In this document: positions 6,962-10,477 of the stretch, in pieces
Numbering within the stretch: position 1 is the stretch's first letter
How the letters are laid out: every line of letters begins with the position of its first letter
Assembly (NCBI GenBank): GCA_027596195.1
Contig: JADGJG010000959.1
Location: 1 to 10,477 of the forward strand
DNA length: 10,477 nucleotides
Direction: 5' to 3'
Source of the DNA: Podochytrium sp. JEL0797
Lineage: Eukaryota; Chytridiomycota; Chytridiomycetes; Chytridiales; Chytriomycetaceae
Notes under the pieces: generated by a model
What the model was told of the DNA's origin: nothing
The model's database searches: none
What the model saw: only the letters and a program-made list of their open reading frames with translations
Position numbers and translations under genes: made by a program

Positions 6962-7237
6962 TGCGTCTCGTTATCAACGCATCAACTGAATCGGCTTTAC
7001 CGGGTTCTTCCGCTTTTCCCCACCCTCCACCCATAACTCGTAAAATAAATTGACAGAAAATGACTCCCAAACGAGTAAATAAATTCCAAACTAAATAGTT
7101 TCGGAATAAAGCAACTGGAGAAGGGGGGGGGGATACCTGTTGCCGAATCAAAAACACGAATCCGCATCACGCGAAGTATACCTAGCCAAAAAATGTCAGA
7201 CATAATCGCAGCACTCAATTATGAGAACATTCACGGC

Positions 7238-7297
7238 CTAGGTGGCGATTCTGGAGGAGGCGACAAGCAAGAAAAATGATGCGAAGAGGAGCTGCAT
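7238..7297 (-). other. 19-codon ORF encoding only a signal-peptide-like sequence
   Basis: ATG 7297 opens MQLLFASFFLLVASSRIAT and stops at TAG 7238. The context before the ATG (CCCAAAATGCAG) resembles that of small secreted gene 1 (TCCAAAATGCAG), and the N-terminus resembles the MQF-type signal peptides of that family. It may be a decayed fourth copy, the first exon of a gene whose next exon cannot be placed, or chance. A TTTTTTGGCTAG acceptor-like site follows downstream at about 7184, but no matching donor lies before the stop. Confidence 0.25.
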
Positions 7298-7551
7298 TTT
7301 GGGTTGCTCGTCTTTGATGGGGACAAAGTTTGGAACAGGCTGCCAATTTACGCGGGCTTCCAAAAGCCTCACTTCTTAAAACTCCATTATATTGTAATCT
7401 GGAACTGGTTCGCAGGATGATGCCTCAGTGAATTGTTGAAATGAGCCATACGGCAGATTGTAGGAAACAAAAGAAGGTGCGCATTGTTTTGAGCCAAAAA
7501 TCTTAAGTTGTGACTATTGAACGATTCTAAAAAATTCAAGTAAAAAAAAAG

Positions 7552-7815
7552 TCACAATATTCTTTTTGTGTCAGCTAGTTTGTGAGGACGGCGAGACTTG
7601 GTCAAAGACGGCTTGAATAGAGATCTTTGTTCACGGAAGGTTTGGAGGACGCGGAAGACGGCAGACCGGTGGACATTCCTTCCGTACTGCGGCGAATAAC
7701 AGCTGCTCGCAATATGAGCGTGAATTCGTTGGCCTTTCATGGGAAGTGGCCGGATTGTGGCAGAGAGGGTGGTCAGAGGGTGGTGATCAGATGGCAGGCG
7801 AGGGCGAAATTTTGA
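7552..7815 (-). pseudogene. Relic of a transposase-type helix-turn-helix (Tc1/mariner-like)
   Basis: An open frame from about 7812 to TGA 7552 on the minus strand, with ATG at 7740. The protein contains KGQRIHAHIASSC, then HRSAVFRVLQTFREQRS, then KSRRPHKLADTKRI. This order resembles the N-terminal HTH of Tc1/mariner-type transposases: a helix with R/K-GQ-I, a second helix of the form S-x-V-x-RVL-x-x-F-x-E, then a basic GRPRKL-like linker. The usual Gly in GRPRKL is Arg here. The frame stops soon after, and no DDE domain or terminal inverted repeats were seen, so it is read as a decayed fragment. A chance match or domesticated HTH is possible. Confidence 0.4.
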
Positions 7816-8691
7816 TTTTCAATCGCAGGCTACAAGGGCTCCTCGTCCATGGCCCGACCAAAAATACGCTTCAAAATACCTTCCAGCCTCCAGCACCGCA
7901 GCCACGCATCCGGGAGCGCGCTGAAACGCTCAGATATCTTACATAATAGCGTAATATATGAATTAACGTGCCGTGAGGGAAAGGGGAGGCTTCCTTCTAC
8001 CAATTTCCCTCACTAAAACACTGCATAAAACTGCTGCAAATCTGCGATTGCAAGCAAAATCAGAGCTCAGAGCCAGTTTGCGCGGAATCTATAATATCTG
8101 TGGCCCTTTTAGTGTGTTCCTGGCGTGTGGTAGTGACACAGCTCTGGAATCGCGACTTCTGCTTGTCCAAATGCGCTACTTAAATTGCAGAACACACACC
8201 AACAAGCAATTCCCAATCGGGGCTCTTAGAAACAGAAACTTCAGTCTGGTGGCTTCGCGGAGTTTCCTCGCAATTTAGAATCAAAGTAGGAAAAATCGCG
8301 AACCGCAGGGAAGACATCCGTTCACATATAACGCTTTCAAGGGTAATTTAAGTATATGGAACGCGAGAATTTTGATGCAGGCATGTCTATTGGCGACGTG
8401 TCGCCTGTATTTAGTCGATTTTTCTTAAATTTTCTCTCGTTTCTGCTCGCATGACGTTAATTCCTCTTTCCAAGGACCATTGAAAAAGAGGCTATTGAGA
8501 ATGACTATGCGTCTGAAAGGATGGCTGCAGGGGAATGACGTGAATAAATCGAATTTATCGGCTCGTGAACCTCCATCCATAGCTCTCACAGTAATGTCGC
8601 CCAATGAATCCTGAATGTCCCAGAAATGGAATATAAAACCATATTGAAATAAGGGCATGAAGGGTCAACATCACAGTGCGCGCGTTGTGTG

Positions 8692-8697
8692 TTTATT
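8692..8697 (-). terminator. AATAAA polyadenylation signal of the bZIP gene
   Basis: Minus-strand AATAAA, 34 nt after the TGA at 8733-8731. It supports the last-exon assignment of the bZIP gene. Confidence 0.7.
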
Positions 8698-8730
8698 TTG
8701 ACTAATTATAATTCTGGTAGATTGGTTTTT

Positions 8731-10125
8731 TCATTGCAAGTTGAGAGACGCGACGCCTTGAAACAGCTCATTCTACGCAAAAAAAATCAGTGCGCGCATC
8801 TCAACAAGTCCCAAGGAAAACACACTCACCAACTGTTCCCTCGTCTGCTCCCTTCCAATCTCACTCGCAATCATAAACTTGGTCCGATCCTCTACCGTCG
8901 TACACATCTCGCCGAGACTGCTCGACAAATGGATCAATTTGAACAAGAGGTCCTCGCGCCGAACGACGCCCGAATCCACCGCCGTATCTTCCAACGCGTA
9001 AAACAGGTCAAAGAATTCATCGATAAGAAGGCCTGCGGTCTCCAACGACTTGATGTCTTTGATGGCTGCCCGGAATAGGGTTTCGTGCCGCGCGGCTTGG
9101 GATGCGGGACGACGTTTCGGTTTCCATCCGTTCAAGTGGTTCCAGCTGGAAGTGATGTAGTGAATGTAGCTCACGTGAACCTTGTTGCGCTCTTGGAGCA
9201 ATGAGCACGCTTCGAGCAGTTTTTGGCGGTCCAGGATTCCACACATGTCGAGGACTTTGGAACCAATCAGTCCAGATTGAAGCATGAGTTTTCGGAGTTG
9301 CTTGCGATCTGAACATGCCGAATGGGCCTGATGGGGCAAAAAGATTATAGTTTGGGCTGAAGGGTTCGGGATGCAGCAGGGATTCAAAGATCACTTCCCC
9401 TCGCAGGCATCAAACAGCTGATCCACTAATCCCATTCCTTCTTTCGTCTGTAACGAGCCTAGCGACTTCAAAACAATTCGCGCCGATTCAACTTCCATGG
9501 GACCGAACAGGTCCGTTGCGGAAACGAACGCGTTGGGGTCCGGCACGATATTCAGATTCATGGACGGAATCATCATCAAGGGGTTCAAAAGATCCATCCA
9601 ATCGTTGTCGAGATCCATCGACTCGAGGGGCGAGGGTGCGGCTTGTGGGGCTGGCGGAGTCAACTCAAAGAGCGATGGAGGAGTAGGTTGGACTGGCGGA
9701 TGATTCGAGATGGTAGCCAGTTGAGATTCAAGGCGAGATGCTTTCGCATTCGCCGTGGCGCAATAAGGACATTCGTTGGACGCGAGTTGGGATGTGAGCG
9801 TGGACACTTGCGACTCCAGCTGGGTGATTTTGTCTTCGAGTGATTTGAGGTAGGCTGTTTTTCGCTCCCGGAGAGCTCGTTGGGCTTCCCGCAGTTGGCC
9901 TTGGCGCCTGGTAAAGTAAGCCACGTCACTCGGGAGTTAGTGATCACTGGCACATAACACTAGAGGAAATTACACTGTGACTGGCTGTGCCGTGGTCTTC
10001 CGGCGTCCTCTACCACTCTTTGGGTTGTATGTGTGGGAGGTGTCGGGATGGTTTCCAATGGGAGAAGGTGTTGAATCCGAATGATCGCGTGGAGAACCGT
10101 CGTTGGCTTCGAACATGGTTGCCAT
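8731..10125 (-). CDS. bZIP transcription factor with duplicated C-terminal helical unit, possibly frame-interrupted
   Basis: A nuclear DNA-binding factor by family. Exon 1 is 10125-9974; intron 1 (66 bp, 9973-9908) is GTAATT...CACTAAC...ACCAG; exon 2 begins at 9907. Residues 36-43 form a basic patch KSGRGRRK. The basic region is RQGQLREAQRALRERK (52-67), followed by zipper positions L74, L81, L88. The invariant bZIP Asn is Leu56, as in the fungal subclass with RRxQ[VL]RxAQR. CPYC lies at 97-100. Exon 2 reaches TGA 9393-9391 (222 aa), yet the same frame resumes downstream (from about 9327) with a second copy of a helical unit. It then ends through a clean 57-bp intron (8829-8773, GTGAGT...GCGTAG) and a 13-codon last exon to TGA 8731. 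A 67-bp intron-like stretch, 9394-9328, spans the TGA but shifts frame. Either the stop is real or one base is missing. Confidence 0.75.
9328..9394 (-). other. Intron-like stretch over the in-frame TGA of the bZIP gene
   Basis: Donor GTGATC at 9394, a CTATAAT branch-like site, T-rich tract and acceptor CATCAG at 9330-9328. The length (67 bp) and layout match the other introns here. The donor is phase 2 and the acceptor phase 0, so excision as read breaks the frame. One extra base at the junction (AAG|GT) would make it perfect. Confidence 0.4.
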
Positions 10126-10262
10126 CTAGAAAGGACTTCAGACAAGTCGTGCATTCACTGAGGGAAGAATGAGGAGAGAGATGGAAACCTCGTTGGGAAG
10201 CATCGAGTTTCGGTTCGAATTTTTGCAGCAGTCAAAACGCAGATTTGAAGTTGAATTCTTCT

Positions 10263-10268
10263 TTTATT
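10263..10268 (-). terminator. AATAAA polyadenylation signal of the right-edge gene
   Basis: Minus-strand AATAAA, 3 nt after the TAA at 10274-10272. It marks the 3' end of the unidentified gene entering from the right and leaves only about 140 bp for the bZIP gene's promoter and 5' UTR. Confidence 0.65.
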
Positions 10269-10271
10269 CCA

Positions 10272-10477
10272 TTACATACCAAATAAGAATTTGTGGATCT
10301 TCCTATCGAATTCTTCTCTAACTATATCTCGCTACGGAATTGTCAGATATGCAAATCGTTGAGAAAGAAAAAAGAGGTGACTCACGGCTAAATCGTCGCC
10401 TGCGTCTGACCCACCCCTGTGGAGGCTGAGGGGGTCAAAACCATTTGCGAGGTATCGAGACCATGCGCAATGGAGAA
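10272..10477 (-). CDS. Unidentified protein, last two exons, 5' partial
   Basis: Two exons, 10477-10386 and 10331-10272, are joined across a 54-bp phase-0 intron (10385-10332) with donor GTGAGT, a CTCAACG or CTGAC branch-like site and acceptor CCGTAG. The spliced tail reads LHCAWSRYLANGFDPLSL, HRGGSDAGDDLA, then RDIVREEFDRKIHKFLFGM and TAA. AATAAA follows at once. The charged, helical last 20 residues look like a real C-terminus and argue for this frame over the one that ends at TAG 10388 without splicing. I do not recognise the family from 49 residues. Confidence 0.65.

Larger units (their letters stand above)
6588..8690. other. Gene-poor 2.1-kb interval with transposase relic and simple repeats
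   Basis: The first 250 bases should hold the promoter and 5' UTR of CBM21 gene B; no TATA box stands out. Further right are a short direct repeat near 6938-6961, a G-run at about 7124-7131, a 19-codon signal-peptide-like ORF at 7238-7297 and a helix-turn-helix relic at 7552-7815. A 77-codon ATG-started ORF at 8425-8658 (-) has AT-rich codons, no recognisable domain, and ends close to the bZIP gene's 3' end; it is not called as a gene. No tRNA, rRNA or long inverted repeat was found by eye. Confidence 0.5.

Noticed and set aside
6873..7157. 94-codon minus-strand ORF in the gene-poor interval
   Set aside because: It runs through a G-run and a simple direct repeat, with no domain or signals, and is likely chance.
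8425..8658. 77-codon minus-strand ORF with ATG
   Set aside because: AT-rich codons, no recognisable domain, no promoter element, and it lies just beyond the bZIP gene's 3' end. It may be chance.
9017..9394. Minus-strand frame starting in the intron-like stretch of the bZIP gene
   Set aside because: It lacks the repeated helical pattern, which sits in the other frame, and has poor codon character.
10388..10477. Unspliced minus-strand frame ending at TAG 10388 (tail ...GVGQTQATI)
   Set aside because: The alternative frame has a GTGAGT donor, good acceptor and a charged C-terminal exon followed by TAA and AATAAA, which explains more.

Overview
The window looks like nuclear DNA of a fungus, probably an early-diverging zoosporic one (chytrid-like). 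That placement is inference. What the sequence shows is short GT-AG introns of about 50-100 bp with CTAAT, TTGAC or ACTAAC-type branch sites, AATAAA signals 4-75 nt after stop codons, TATA boxes 40-60 nt before the start codons of small genes, dense genes on both strands, and no Shine-Dalgarno or operon layout. The recognisable families are eukaryotic: ribosomal protein uL6/RPL9, two CBM21 proteins of the protein phosphatase 1 glycogen-targeting type, and a fungal bZIP factor.

Layout. Positions 1-204 (+) hold the last two exons of RPL9. Positions 563-1318 (+) hold a two-exon gene of unknown function, convergent with CBM21 gene A (1385-2453, -). Then come three tandem minus-strand genes for 76-80 aa secreted, probably GPI-anchored Ser/Ala/Thr-rich proteins (2830-3072, 3395-3625, 3877-4113), each with its own TATA box and AATAAA. 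CBM21 gene B (4586-6587, -) follows. It has an RRISF PP1-docking motif and a long Ser/Pro-rich tail that lies beyond an in-frame TAG. Positions 6588-8690 are about 2.1 kb of gene-poor DNA holding only a decayed transposase-like helix-turn-helix, a 19-codon signal-peptide-like ORF and a short direct repeat. Positions 8731-10125 (-) hold a multi-exon bZIP gene whose C-terminal part contains a duplicated helical unit, also interrupted by an in-frame stop. At the right edge (10272-10477, -) are the last two exons of an unidentified gene.

How the parts relate. The two CBM21 proteins are paralogs that share an N-terminal C-x2-H-W-P-R motif, a phase-0 intron at the same place, the CBM21 domain and a Glu-rich tail. 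By family analogy they would bring PP1 to glycogen or glycogen synthase. The three small secreted proteins between them are local duplicates, two of them nearly identical. No pathway link between the CBM21 genes, the secreted proteins and the bZIP factor can be shown from sequence. The main open questions are two gene-structure puzzles (TAG at 5276-5278, TGA at 9391-9393): a convincing frame continues past a stop, but no good in-phase splice donor is visible.
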